DNA from: Caryophanales bacterium UBA3210 | GTDB lineage: Bacteria > Bacillota_I > Bacilli_A > RFN20 > CAG-449 | NCBI GenBank assembly: GCA_002363635.1 | Contig: DEWM01000018.1 | Coordinates: 1 to 9,728, forward strand | DNA length: 9,728 bases | Reading direction: 5' to 3' | Part shown: piece after piece, positions 1 to 8,002 of the stretch | Layout of the letters: the number at the start of each line of letters is the position of its first letter | Position numbering within the stretch: the stretch's first letter is position 1 | Program-made: the position numbers and the translations under genes | Notes under the pieces: generated by a model | What the model was told of the DNA's origin: nothing | What the model saw: the letters and a program-made list of their open reading frames with translations, nothing else | Databases searched by the model: none

Positions 1-1653
1 GGAGCATTTGCGTTAAAAGAATTCAAAGAAGGATGTGCAGTCTTATTATTCTATCAAGTAGGAGAATGGTTACAAGATTATGCGGTAGGCCGTTCAAGAA
101 AATCAATTTCTTCATTAATGGATATCCGACCAGACTTTGCAAATTTAATTAATGAAGAAGGCAGTGTAGAAACTGTAGACCCAGAATTAGTTGATGTAGG
201 AAATATAATATTAGTTAATCCTGGAGAAAAAATCCCTCTAGATGGAATTATTATTGAAGGTTCTTCTTCATTAGATACCAAAGCTTTAACAGGTGAATCA
301 TTACCAAGAGAAGTTTCAAAGAATGATGAAGTATTAAGTGGCACAATTAATTTAACTTCCCAAATTAAGATTAAAGTTACTAAAACGTTCTATGATTCAA
401 CTGCAAGTAAGATTCTTGATTTAGTAGAGAATGCTGCAACAGTTAAATCAAAACAAGAAAACTTTATTACTAAGTTTGCAAAAGTATATACACCTATTGT
501 TGTTTTCTCAGCGTTAGGTTTAGCGCTTATCCCTTCTATAATTAATGGCTTTATTACTAATGATTGGTCATTTAATGCAGAATATGGTTGGTATACTTGG
601 ATACAAAGAGCGTTAAATTTCCTTGTTGTAAGTTGCCCATGCGCATTAGTAATTTCTATACCACTTAGTTTCTTCGCAGGTATTGGTACAGCTTCAAAAG
701 AAGGAATTTTAATTAAAGGATCTGCATATTTAGAAGCGTTTAATAAAGCAAATACATTTATCTTTGATAAAACAGGTACTTTAACAAAAGGTAATTTTGC
801 AGTAACAAAGGTATATCCAGAAGATAAAAAAGAAGAAATCTTAAAACTTGCTGCAACTGCAGAACAAAATTCATCCCACCCAATTGCTATGTCAATTGTT
901 AAGCAATATGGTAAAGAAGTTGAAGGTGGATATACATTAACTAACGTTGCAGGTAAAGGTGTTATTGCTTCTAAAGAAAACTCAGTAATTTATGCAGGAA
1001 ATGCGAAGTTATTACGAGAAAACTCCATCATTTTCAAAGAGGTGGATGAAGCAGGAACAGTTGTTTATATTGCAAAAAACAACGAATTTATTGGATATAT
1101 TCTCATTGAAGATGAAATTAAAGATGATGCAAAAGAAACTTTAATTTATCTACACGATAATGACTTTAAAACAATTATGTTAACTGGTGATAATGAAAAG
1201 ATTGCTTCATCAGTAGCTAAAGAATTGTTATTAAGTGATTATAAAGCTCAGTTATTACCACAAGATAAAGTAAACGAATTAGAAAAGATTTTAAATAATA
1301 AATCTAAAGACGATATTGTTTGCTTTGTTGGAGATGGAATTAATGATGCTCCAGTATTAATGAGAAGTGATATTGGAATTGCAATGGGCGGAGTAGGTTC
1401 AGATGCTGCTATTGAAGCAAGTGATTTGGTTTTAATGCATGATGATCTAAAGAGCTTAATCAAAGCAAAGAAAATTTCTAGAAAAACTATTATGATTTCG
1501 AAAGAGAATATTGCTTTTGCTATTGGAGTTAAAGTTGCTATTCTTATTTTATCCGCATTAGGTATTGCTAATATTTGGATTGCAATATTTGGAGATGTCG
1601 GTGTTGCGTTATTATGCATTATTAACGCAATGAGATGTTCAAAAATTAAATAA
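1..1653 (+). CDS. P1B-type Zn/Cd-translocating ATPase, 5' end outside window
   Basis: Inner-membrane pump that uses ATP to export divalent soft metals, most likely Zn2+/Cd2+. The reading frame is open from base 1, so the ATG at 118 is internal; 550 residues remain and the N-terminus (any metal-binding domain and the first membrane helices) is missing. Residues numbered from base 1: actuator TGES at 97-100; helix 5 about 159-181; helix 6 with the metal-site SCPCAL (Cys212, Cys214); phosphorylation motif DKTGT with Asp256; SSHP with the P1B-specific His-Pro at 293-294; hinge GDGINDAP at 444-451. The last two helices carry Lys511 and Asp532, 21 residues apart like Lys693 and Asp714 of E. coli ZntA, which points to the Zn/Cd/Pb subgroup and not the Cu one. 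It ends at TAA and is followed by a terminator. No metal regulator is visible in the window. Substrate is inferred from motifs. Confidence 0.93.
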   Translation, partial: GAFALKEFKEGCAVLLFYQVGEWLQDYAVGRSRKSISSLMDIRPDFANLINEEGSVETVDPELVDVGNIILVNPGEKIPLDGIIIEGSSSLDTKALTGESLPREVSKNDEVLSGTINLTSQIKIKVTKTFYDSTASKILDLVENAATVKSKQENFITKFAKVYTPIVVFSALGLALIPSIINGFITNDWSFNAEYGWYTWIQRALNFLVVSCPCALVISIPLSFFAGIGTASKEGILIKGSAYLEAFNKANTFIFDKTGTLTKGNFAVTKVYPEDKKEEILKLAATAEQNSSHPIAMSIVKQYGKEVEGGYTLTNVAGKGVIASKENSVIYAGNAKLLRENSIIFKEVDEAGTVVYIAKNNEFIGYILIEDEIKDDAKETLIYLHDNDFKTIMLTGDNEKIASSVAKELLLSDYKAQLLPQDKVNELEKILNNKSKDDIVCFVGDGINDAPVLMRSDIGIAMGGVGSDAAIEASDLVLMHDDLKSLIKAKKISRKTIMISKENIAFAIGVKVAILILSALGIANIWIAIFGDVGVALLCIINAMRCSKIK

Positions 1654-1660
1654 ATATTTA

Positions 1661-1685
1661 GTACACATTTTTATGTGTACTTTTT
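1661..1685 (+). terminator. Intrinsic terminator of the metal ATPase gene
   Basis: A perfect 8-bp stem (GTACACAT at 1661-1668 with ATGTGTAC at 1673-1680) closes a TTTT loop and is followed by five T. It lies 8 bases after the stop codon, so it should end the ATPase transcript and separate it from the next gene. Confidence 0.85.
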
Positions 1686-1691
1686 ATGTTG

Positions 1692-1720
1692 TTGTGTAAC
1701 AGCAAAATATATTTTATAAT
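1692..1720 (+). promoter_or_regulatory. Sigma-A-type promoter of the zinc-ribbon membrane protein
   Basis: TTGTGT (1692-1697) and a perfect TATAAT (1715-1720) are separated by 17 bases. The -10 box ends 25 bases before the ATG at 1746, giving a short leader. It starts only 7 bases after the upstream terminator's T-run. Confidence 0.75.
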
Positions 1721-1745
1721 AAATACGAATATGGGGGGCGATATT

Positions 1746-2819
1746 ATGAAATGTATTCATTGTGGAAAAGAAATAATAGATGGTTCAAACTTTTGCAAGT
1801 TCTGTGGAAAACAGCAAAATTTATCTTCAGGAGAACAGCAAATAGTTAATGTACAAAGAAAATCATCTACTGCAAAGGTTTTAAATATATTTACTATTAT
1901 ATCTTTGATTGTATCGATGGTTGTTTGTTTTACACCATTAGTAGTTTCTAATAATTTTTATGTAATGCCTGCTTACTTCTTTAATGACGCATGGACATTC
2001 TGCTATAACTCAAGTCAAAAATTATCTTATGTAATAATGATTATCATTGCTTTAATTGATGCAGCGTTTATTATTTTTACTTTAGTTTTCTCGGCAAAAG
2101 GTATAATTAAGTGCGCAAAAGATCTAAATGCTGAAAGATTTACTAATGGCGGATACTTATTATATATGTTCTTGATTCAGTTAGTTTCTACATTATTAGT
2201 AGATAACTTATATTCAAAATATATATTTGAATCTTCTAGTGACATATGGTCATTTGGACCTGGAATTATTGTTTCAATATTAATTAATGGATTATTATTA
2301 TTCATTACAATAGTTACTGCTACTAATTCTTCAAGCAAGAATAAAGCAAATATTGTTGATGTTATATTATCTGCATCCATTACATTATTAACATTAGTTA
2401 GCATTTGCTGCTTAAATGATGAGTTCTATTCATTAAAAGGTAATAAATTATCATTCTTTAACTCAATATATTATCCAGGTTTTTATAAAGCTAATGACAA
2501 TGTTGGAAAATTATTAGTTTCATTATCTGCAGTTGGTGGTGTTTTCTATTTAGTCTATATGTTAGTTGCTACTGCATTTATTGCAAAAAGAGGTAATGAA
2601 TTGTTATCAGGTGAAAAAACAAAATCCTCATTTGCAGGTCAAATAATTATATTAGCATCAGGAATTGTATTATTAATTATATCTGTCGCGAATGTAAATA
2701 TTATTAAGAATGCTTACGAATATCGAAGTGAATTTTCATATGGTTTAGTAAGTGCTGTATCTATTTCAATCATCACATTCGTTCTATCATTTATTAAAAA
2801 TGTTTTAGCGAAAGATTAA
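1746..2819 (+). CDS. Zinc-ribbon polytopic membrane protein of unknown function
   Basis: I do not recognise a characterised family for the whole protein (357 residues). The N-terminus is a CxxC-x10-CxxC zinc ribbon (Cys3, Cys6, Cys17, Cys20), followed by a Gln/Ser/Lys-rich linker (about 23-44). About eight hydrophobic helices follow, at roughly 45-67, 95-116, 136-153, 172-192, 202-222, 254-279, 297-317 and 331-353. Short zinc ribbons before membrane domains are common in Bacillota hypothetical proteins and are usually cytoplasmic; any sensing or partner-binding role is inference. The ATG at 1746 is chosen because a G-rich site (GGGGGG, 1733-1738) lies 7 bases upstream and the promoter -10 is at 1715-1720; an in-frame ATG at 1686 lies before the -10 box and cannot be on that transcript. 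The gene stands alone between terminators. Its position after the metal pump gives no firm functional link. Confidence 0.88.
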   Translation: MKCIHCGKEIIDGSNFCKFCGKQQNLSSGEQQIVNVQRKSSTAKVLNIFTIISLIVSMVVCFTPLVVSNNFYVMPAYFFNDAWTFCYNSSQKLSYVIMIIIALIDAAFIIFTLVFSAKGIIKCAKDLNAERFTNGGYLLYMFLIQLVSTLLVDNLYSKYIFESSSDIWSFGPGIIVSILINGLLLFITIVTATNSSSKNKANIVDVILSASITLLTLVSICCLNDEFYSLKGNKLSFFNSIYYPGFYKANDNVGKLLVSLSAVGGVFYLVYMLVATAFIAKRGNELLSGEKTKSSFAGQIIILASGIVLLIISVANVNIIKNAYEYRSEFSYGLVSAVSISIITFVLSFIKNVLAKD

Positions 2820-2839
2820 TCTGAACTATAAATATTAAA

Positions 2840-2876
2840 GGCAAGTGTTTACAAACATACAACACTTGTCTTTTTT
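2840..2876 (+). terminator. Intrinsic terminator after the zinc-ribbon protein
   Basis: GGCAAGTGTT (2840-2849) pairs with AACACTTGTC (2861-2870) over 10 bp, including one G-U pair, with an 11-base loop and six T following. It lies 20 bases past the stop codon. Confidence 0.88.
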
Positions 2877-2921
2877 GTTTCTCTTTTTAATAATATATTA
2901 AAAACATCTATTAAAAATATG

Positions 2922-2950
2922 TTTAATTAATCGTTTAGTGCTATTATAAT
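2922..2950 (+). promoter_or_regulatory. Promoter of the aminotransferase gene
   Basis: A perfect TATAAT at 2945-2950 ends 25 bases before the start codon. The best -35 at 17-base spacing is TTTAAT (2922-2927), which is weak (3 of 6). The -10 is convincing, the -35 is not. A strong AAAGGAGG ribosome binding site (2961-2968) follows, 7 bases from the ATG. Confidence 0.6.
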
Positions 2951-2975
2951 GTGAAAAGTAAAAGGAGGTTTCTAT

Positions 2976-4211
2976 ATGGAAAAGTTATTATCAAAAGATC
3001 ATTTTGAAATTACAAATGGTGAAAATATTCTATATTTAAACCAAAAAGCAAATGAAGCTAAAGCTAAAGGTGTCAAAGTTATTAATGGCACAGTTGGCAT
3101 GTTATATAGTGAAGAAGGTCATATTGTTGATTTCCCTCTTGTTGATGAAGTTATTGCAAATTCAAATGATGAAGCAACACTTAAATATGGTTCAGTAGTA
3201 GGTGGAATAGGTTTTGCTAAGTCAGTTATGGATTGGTTATTTGGAGGGGTGGATTATTCTTCAGTTAAGCATAGTGTTATTGGTACATTAGGTGCAACAG
3301 GTGCATTAAGTTTAACAATTAGAAACTATACAAGTAGAGGACAAGCAGTATTAATGCCATCAATTAGATGGAGCAACTATGATAGTATCGCTCAACAAGC
3401 AGGCGCAACAGTATCTGTTTATAATCTATTTAACAAAGAAAATAATTTCGATGTTAAATCATTAGAAGAAAAAGTTAATGAATCAGTTGAAAAGTACGGA
3501 AGAGTATTCTTATTAATTAACGATCCATGCCAAAATCCGACTGGTTATACAATTAAAGAAGGCGAATGGGATGAAATCCTCGCGATTCTTAAAAACGCTT
3601 CTAAAAAGGCTCCTGTTGTTCTTTTAGATGACATTGCATATTTGAACTACAGCAGAACTTCTTATGATCCAATTATTCAAAAGATTCTTGATTCACTTAA
3701 TGATAACTTTATGGCAGTCTTTGCTTTCTCTGCAAGTAAGACTTTATCAATTTATGGCTTAAGAGGTGGAGCAGCAATTGGCTTTACTTCTTCTCAAGAA
3801 GGAATTGATGATTTCAAGAAAGCAATGGAAGAAACCGCTAGATCAATTTGGTCATCTCCAAATTCTATTGCATGTAGAGTAATTGAAGAGAACTTTAACT
3901 CTTTAGAAAAACGTGAGATTTTACGTAAAAAACTCAATGATTACCTATCAATTCTTGAAGAAAGAGCAAATATTTTTATAAAAGAAGCAAAGAAAGTTAA
4001 TTTAGTATGTTACCCATACGTAAGTGGTTTCTTTTTATTAATACCATGTCCAAATAATCAAAAAGTTGTAGACCAATTAATCGAAGATGAAAACTTATAT
4101 GTTGTACCATTAAGTGGTGGCATTAGAGTAGCGTTATCTTGTTTGACTAAAAAAGAAATTGTTGGAATGGCAACTAAGATTAAAAAAGCATACGATAAAA
4201 TTAATGGCTAA
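2976..4211 (+). CDS. Aspartate/aromatic aminotransferase (fold-type I, PLP-dependent)
   Basis: Cytosolic PLP enzyme that moves an amino group between an amino acid and a 2-oxo acid, probably aspartate or an aromatic amino acid with 2-oxoglutarate. The 411 residues keep the aspartate aminotransferase active site with near-exact spacing (pig/E. coli numbers in brackets): Tyr71 (70), Trp132 (140), Asn187 in CQNPTG (194), Asp219 (222), Tyr222 (225), Ser252 (255), PLP lysine Lys255 in SASKT (258), Arg263 (266), Arg289 (292) and Arg384 (386). Retention of the Arg292 equivalent, which binds the substrate side-chain carboxylate, supports dicarboxylic substrates, though aromatic enzymes such as TyrB keep it too. 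The NPTG-to-EW layout resembles the AspC/TyrB subgroup. Start fixed by AAAGGAGG 7 bases upstream. It is monocistronic by terminators on both sides. The exact substrate cannot be read from sequence. Confidence 0.9.
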   Translation: MEKLLSKDHFEITNGENILYLNQKANEAKAKGVKVINGTVGMLYSEEGHIVDFPLVDEVIANSNDEATLKYGSVVGGIGFAKSVMDWLFGGVDYSSVKHSVIGTLGATGALSLTIRNYTSRGQAVLMPSIRWSNYDSIAQQAGATVSVYNLFNKENNFDVKSLEEKVNESVEKYGRVFLLINDPCQNPTGYTIKEGEWDEILAILKNASKKAPVVLLDDIAYLNYSRTSYDPIIQKILDSLNDNFMAVFAFSASKTLSIYGLRGGAAIGFTSSQEGIDDFKKAMEETARSIWSSPNSIACRVIEENFNSLEKREILRKKLNDYLSILEERANIFIKEAKKVNLVCYPYVSGFFLLIPCPNNQKVVDQLIEDENLYVVPLSGGIRVALSCLTKKEIVGMATKIKKAYDKING

Positions 4212-4216
4212 ATATT

Positions 4217-4243
4217 AAAAGAGATATTATTTATCTCTTTTTT
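4217..4243 (+). terminator. Intrinsic terminator after the aminotransferase gene
   Basis: AAAAGAGATA (4217-4226) pairs with TATCTCTTTT (4232-4241) around a five-base loop, and the T-run extends to 4243. It starts 6 bases after the stop codon. The stem is A/T-rich, with only three G-C pairs, so termination may be partial. Confidence 0.75.
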
Positions 4244-4251
4244 GTTATAAT
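4243..4251 (+). promoter_or_regulatory. Extended -10 promoter of the M16C peptidase gene
   Basis: TGTTATAAT (4243-4251) is a TGn extension plus a perfect TATAAT, directly abutting the T-run of the upstream terminator. No -35 match stands at 17 bases, which fits an extended -10 promoter. The -10 ends 22 bases before the ATG at 4274. A promoter here makes the ATG at 4250 impossible as a start on this transcript. Confidence 0.6.
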
Positions 4252-4273
4252 GATGAAAACTAAGGAGAAAATT

Positions 4274-7165
4274 ATGAAAGAAAATGACATTATTCATGGC
4301 TTTAAATTATTATCAATAAAAAAAATTGATGATATTAATTCTACATTATATGAATTCGAACACTTAAAGTCTGGAGCACAGACAGCATATATTGAAAACG
4401 AAGATACAAATTGCTGCTTTGCTATTGGCTTTAGAACTTTGCCACAAGATAGTACTGGTGTTTGCCACATCATTGAACATAGTACATTATGTGGCTCAAA
4501 CAAATATCCATTAAAGGAACCATTTGTTAATTTAATTAAAGGCTCAATGAGTACATTCCTCAATGCTTTTACTGCATATGATTGGACTATGTATCCATTC
4601 GCATCTCAAACACCAAAAGATTTTGATAATATCTTAAGCATTTATTGTGATGCTGTATTCAATCCATTATCAATTAAAGATCCAAAACCATTCTTACAAG
4701 AAGGTTGGCATTTAGAATTATTAAATAAAGAAGATATTCCTTCATACAAAGGTGTTGTTTATAACGAAATGAAGGGGGCGATGTCTAGCGTTAATGATGT
4801 TCTAGAACATGCAGCGTTAAAAGCAATGTATAAAGATAGCTTCTACAGTGTTAATTCAGGTGGAGACCCAGATGTTATTCCATCATTAACTTATGAACAA
4901 TATAAAGCATTCTATAAAAAGCATTATACTCCAGGAAATGCATTAACATATTTCTATGGAAAGATGGATATTGCTGAAAAATTAGAATTCTTAGACAAAG
5001 AATATTTCTCAAAATATGAAAGAGATACTTCTCCAATTGTTATTGAAGAACCTAAACCTTTAATTGATACATCATATGAAGAAGAATATGAAATCGGTGA
5101 AGATGAAGAATTAAAAGATAATACATATATGAACTTAACATATTCATTATGTCATTATTCAAACGTTGAAGAATTAAATGCATGGCAAGTATTATTAAGT
5201 GCATTAACATCAAGAAATGATTCTCCATTAAAGAAAGCATTGTTAGATGCTAAACTAGGTGAAAACGTAACTTTCTCAATTGATGATGATAAAATCAAAC
5301 CAGCTTTAGTAATTAACTTAGAAAAAACAAATCACAATAAAAAAGCAGATTTCTTAAGAGTTTTTACGGAAAAAGTTAAAGAAATTGTAAAAGAGGGTAT
5401 TGATAAAGAATTATTACTCGCGACTATTAATAGAATGGAATTTAATAGTAAAGAAATGGATACTGGTTCAATGCCAAAAGGCTTAGTCATCGGTATGTCA
5501 ATGATTGGTAGTTTCAATTATCGTACAGCACTTGATGAAACATTATATTTCTCAAAATTCTATAATAAGTTTAGACAAGAAATTGATAATAGATACTTTG
5601 AAAATTTATTAGAAAAATATATTTTAAATAGCAATCACTATGTTGAAGTAGTTATTAATCCAAGTAAAACGCTTGGGAAAGAAAAACAGGCAGCAATGGA
5701 TAAGAAGATGAGAGAATTAAAAGCTTCTATGACTCCTGAAGAAATTGATAACTTAATTAAGATGAACCAAGAACTTCTTGCATATCAAAATCATGTTGAT
5801 ACAAAAGAAGAACTTGCAACATTACCTCAATTAAGCTTAAAAGACATTCCTGCAACTATTAATTACATAGATGCAAAGAAAACAAAAATAAAAGGAATTT
5901 CCGCAATAACTCACACTTTAGATACTAATCAAATTGCTTATGCTAGATTATATTTCAAGAAAGATGTTATTAAGTTAGAAGATTCACCATATTTAATCTT
6001 ATTAGCAAATGTTTTAGGTAAGGTGCCAACTGCACATTACACTGCTGATGAATTTACAAAGAAAGTTAGATTATATTTAGGTGAATTAAGTTTTAGCAAT
6101 ATTAATTATTCAAAATCTAAAAATGATGTAAATCCATTCTTTAAAGTATCTGTCAGTGCACTTAAAGAAAATATTGAACAAATCCCAGAACTTGTTAATG
6201 AGGCTTTATTACATTCAAAATTCCCAACTAAAGTTTTAAAACAATATGTATCTCAGATTGTTACTGCAATGAAAAATACAATTATTGGTAATGGTAGAGG
6301 AATAGCAATGGATGAAATTGCTTCATCTTCATCCGTATCAGGTGCATATGATAAATACGCTACAACTAGCTTATATACATATAGATTTTATGAAAATTTA
6401 TCAAAGAATTTTGATGGAAAAGCAATTGCAAATAAATTAAAAGAATTATGTTCATTATTATTTACTAAAAAGAATGCATTTATTTCTATCTCAGGATCTG
6501 AGGAAATTGTTGCTTCGTTAAAAGAAACATTAAAAGGATTAAAACTTCCACGTAAAGAAGTCAATAATGTCTTAAAAGTTGAAATCAAACCAAAATCAAA
6601 GCACGCTATTGTTATTCCTTCAGGAGTTTCATATAACGCAGCAGGTGGTTCATTAGAAGATATTGGCTTAGAATATAATGGTAAATTAAATGTTCTTGCT
6701 CATATTGTTAATTACGATTACCTCTGGTCAGAAGTTAGAGTAAAAGGTGGAGCATATGGTTGCTCAATTAGATTTACTCCAAATAATAATGTCCAATTAG
6801 GTACATATAGAGATCCAAACGTTGAAAACTCATATAAAGCATTTAATGGCTTAAAAGACTATTTAAAGAATTTTAAAGTTTCAAAAGATGTCTTTAATAC
6901 TTATTTAATCGGTGCTGTCGGTGGATTTGATTCACCTATGTCTGTCCCATTATTTATTGATGTATCTGATTTAAGATTCTTAAAAGGATTAACTAAGAAA
7001 GAATTAATCAAGATTAAGAAAGATATGCTTTCAACAAAACAAGATGATATTAGAAATGCATCAAGAATCTTTGAAGAACTTTTACCTAATGGAGCCATCT
7101 CAACTGTTGGTAATGACCAAAAGATTAGAGAATATTCAGCATTTGATAATATTGAAAACTTATAA
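4274..7165 (+). CDS. M16C zinc metallopeptidase (PreP/Cym1-type presequence protease family)
   Basis: Large zinc peptidase of 963 residues, full length for the PreP/Cym1/Hyp family, which degrades peptides inside a closed two-half chamber. Residues counted from the ATG at 4274: inverted zinc motif HIIEH (His65, Glu68, His69) with the distal zinc ligand Glu165 in YNEMKGA; the C-terminal half keeps Arg822 and Tyr828 in the VKGGAYG stretch, with the 6-residue spacing seen in plant PreP. N-terminal M16 domain about 1-450, M16C-associated region about 460-710, C-terminal M16 domain to the end. No signal peptide or membrane segment is seen, so it is probably cytosolic and clears small peptides; substrates are unknown. 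ATG 4274 is preferred over the in-frame ATG at 4250: AAGGAG (4262-4267) is 6 bases upstream of it, and 4250 lies inside the -10 box. Confidence 0.93.
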   Translation: MKENDIIHGFKLLSIKKIDDINSTLYEFEHLKSGAQTAYIENEDTNCCFAIGFRTLPQDSTGVCHIIEHSTLCGSNKYPLKEPFVNLIKGSMSTFLNAFTAYDWTMYPFASQTPKDFDNILSIYCDAVFNPLSIKDPKPFLQEGWHLELLNKEDIPSYKGVVYNEMKGAMSSVNDVLEHAALKAMYKDSFYSVNSGGDPDVIPSLTYEQYKAFYKKHYTPGNALTYFYGKMDIAEKLEFLDKEYFSKYERDTSPIVIEEPKPLIDTSYEEEYEIGEDEELKDNTYMNLTYSLCHYSNVEELNAWQVLLSALTSRNDSPLKKALLDAKLGENVTFSIDDDKIKPALVINLEKTNHNKKADFLRVFTEKVKEIVKEGIDKELLLATINRMEFNSKEMDTGSMPKGLVIGMSMIGSFNYRTALDETLYFSKFYNKFRQEIDNRYFENLLEKYILNSNHYVEVVINPSKTLGKEKQAAMDKKMRELKASMTPEEIDNLIKMNQELLAYQNHVDTKEELATLPQLSLKDIPATINYIDAKKTKIKGISAITHTLDTNQIAYARLYFKKDVIKLEDSPYLILLANVLGKVPTAHYTADEFTKKVRLYLGELSFSNINYSKSKNDVNPFFKVSVSALKENIEQIPELVNEALLHSKFPTKVLKQYVSQIVTAMKNTIIGNGRGIAMDEIASSSSVSGAYDKYATTSLYTYRFYENLSKNFDGKAIANKLKELCSLLFTKKNAFISISGSEEIVASLKETLKGLKLPRKEVNNVLKVEIKPKSKHAIVIPSGVSYNAAGGSLEDIGLEYNGKLNVLAHIVNYDYLWSEVRVKGGAYGCSIRFTPNNNVQLGTYRDPNVENSYKAFNGLKDYLKNFKVSKDVFNTYLIGAVGGFDSPMSVPLFIDVSDLRFLKGLTKKELIKIKKDMLSTKQDDIRNASRIFEELLPNGAISTVGNDQKIREYSAFDNIENL

Positions 7166-7171
7166 TAGAAG

Positions 7172-7206
7172 AAAAGACTGTACGGTTAAACCATACAGCC
7201 TTTTTT
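7172..7206. terminator. Two-way intrinsic terminator between peptidase and hpt
   Basis: The arms GACTGTACGG (7176-7185) and CCATACAGCC (7191-7200) enclose TTAAA. A four-A flank on the left and six T on the right give a T-run on either strand. Read on the minus strand the 10-bp stem pairs fully with two G-U pairs; read on the plus strand those positions become A-C mismatches. It sits 6 bases after the peptidase stop and 20 bases past the hpt stop, so it serves both converging genes but fits the hpt transcript better. Confidence 0.82.
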
Positions 7207-7226
7207 AATGTTTGGAGGCAAACATT

Positions 7227-7772
7227 CTATTTTTTATAAACACTTTCTTTAAGAACACCAATATAAGGAAGGTTTCTATAGAGTTCATTATAATCTAGAC
7301 CGAAGCCTACAACGAATTGGTTACCAACTTGTGAACCAACATAGTTAATATCGAAATCAACTACTTCGTGTCTAGCTTTCTTTTCTAGCATACAACCAAC
7401 CTTAACAGATTTTGCACCATCTGCGACGAACATATTAATGATTTGTTTCATGGATAAACCTGTATCGATGATGTCATCGATAACAACGACGTCTCTACCT
7501 TTGATAGGAGTTACTAAGTGGGAATAGATTTTTAATGCACCAGAAGAAGTATCTCCAACATAAGATTTAACTCTTAAAAATTCAATTTCAACTGGGATGT
7601 CGATGTGCTTAATAACTTCTGCTACGAATGGGACTGCACCAACAAGTAAACCGACAATTACAGGTGGGTTTTCATTATCTTTAAAGTCTCTTTCGATTTC
7701 TTTAGCGACTTTTGTTGCCATTTCAACAATCTGTGTGTGTGAGAAAAGAATCTCTTTAATATCGTTATTCAT
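7227..7772 (-). CDS. hpt: Hypoxanthine-guanine phosphoribosyltransferase
   Basis: Cytosolic purine-salvage enzyme joining hypoxanthine or guanine to PRPP to make IMP or GMP. The 181 residues carry the PRPP motif VVVIDDIIDTG at 95-105, with Asp99-Asp100 and the likely catalytic Asp103; the mobile loop KSYVGDTSSG at 69-78; Lys131/Arg134; and the C-terminal FVVGFGLDYNELYRNLPY block at 153-170. Length is normal for bacterial Hpt. Two active-site positions differ from the usual pattern: the pyrophosphate loop reads LLVGA (Val44 where Lys or Arg is usual), and Asn151 replaces the Asp equivalent to human Asp193. Minus-strand AAGGAG (7784-7779) is 6 bases from the ATG at 7772 and 3 from the ATG at 7775; the first spacing is preferred, adding or losing only one Met. 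It is divergent from the FAD dehydrogenase. The tilS-hpt-ftsH order known from Bacillus is absent here. Confidence 0.93.
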   Translation of the reverse strand: MNNDIKEILFSHTQIVEMATKVAKEIERDFKDNENPPVIVGLLVGAVPFVAEVIKHIDIPVEIEFLRVKSYVGDTSSGALKIYSHLVTPIKGRDVVVIDDIIDTGLSMKQIINMFVADGAKSVKVGCMLEKKARHEVVDFDINYVGSQVGNQFVVGFGLDYNELYRNLPYIGVLKESVYKK

Positions 7773-7927
7773 CATGTGCTCCTTAAAAGTGATTTATGAA
7801 TTTAGATTACCTTTATATAATAAAAAATTAAAGTAAAATCTAAAAAAATAATAAATTAAAGTGCTTACAATAAGAAAAATATGCATTTGTAATGTTGTTT
7901 AATGTCTGATTGAGAAAGATTAATTAT

Positions 7928-8002
7928 TGTTTACTTTATTGAAATTAAAAAACATTTTATCTAAATAGTAGATAAAGACTTTATAAAATGATAAAGTAAA
8001 TA
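7928..8002. repeat. Nested inverted repeats upstream of the FAD dehydrogenase
   Basis: The outer pair TTTACTTTAT (7930-7939) and ATAAAGTAAA (7991-8000) is a perfect 10-bp inverted repeat, extendable to about 14 bp with G-U pairs. Inside it, TTTATCTA (7956-7963) and TAGATAAA (7969-7976) form a perfect 8-bp hairpin with a 5-base loop. A third pair, ACTTTAT (7978-7984) and ATAAAGT (7991-7997), competes with the outer arm. The motif GATAAAG appears directly at 7971 and 7990. Low complexity means some of this could be chance. Confidence 0.45.

Noticed and set aside
1248..1619. Minus-strand open frame inside the metal ATPase gene
   Set aside because: It is the mirror of a conserved coding frame and shows no independent start signals.
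118..1653. Metal ATPase starting at the ATG at 118
   Set aside because: The frame is open from base 1 and the preceding 39 codons encode typical P1B ATPase sequence, so the gene is cut by the window edge and not started at 118.
1686..1745. N-terminal extension of the zinc-ribbon protein from the ATG at 1686
   Set aside because: It abuts the terminator T-run and overlaps the promoter, with the -10 at 1715-1720 downstream of that ATG. The ribosome binding site fits the ATG at 1746.
4250..4273. M16C peptidase start at the ATG at 4250
   Set aside because: It lies within the extended -10 box, and the AAGGAG site would then be inside the coding region. ATG 4274 has correct spacing.
7597..7836. 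Plus-strand open frame opposite hpt, running into the spacer
   Set aside because: It is antisense to a well-supported hpt gene, has no good ribosome binding site, and its product resembles no protein I know.
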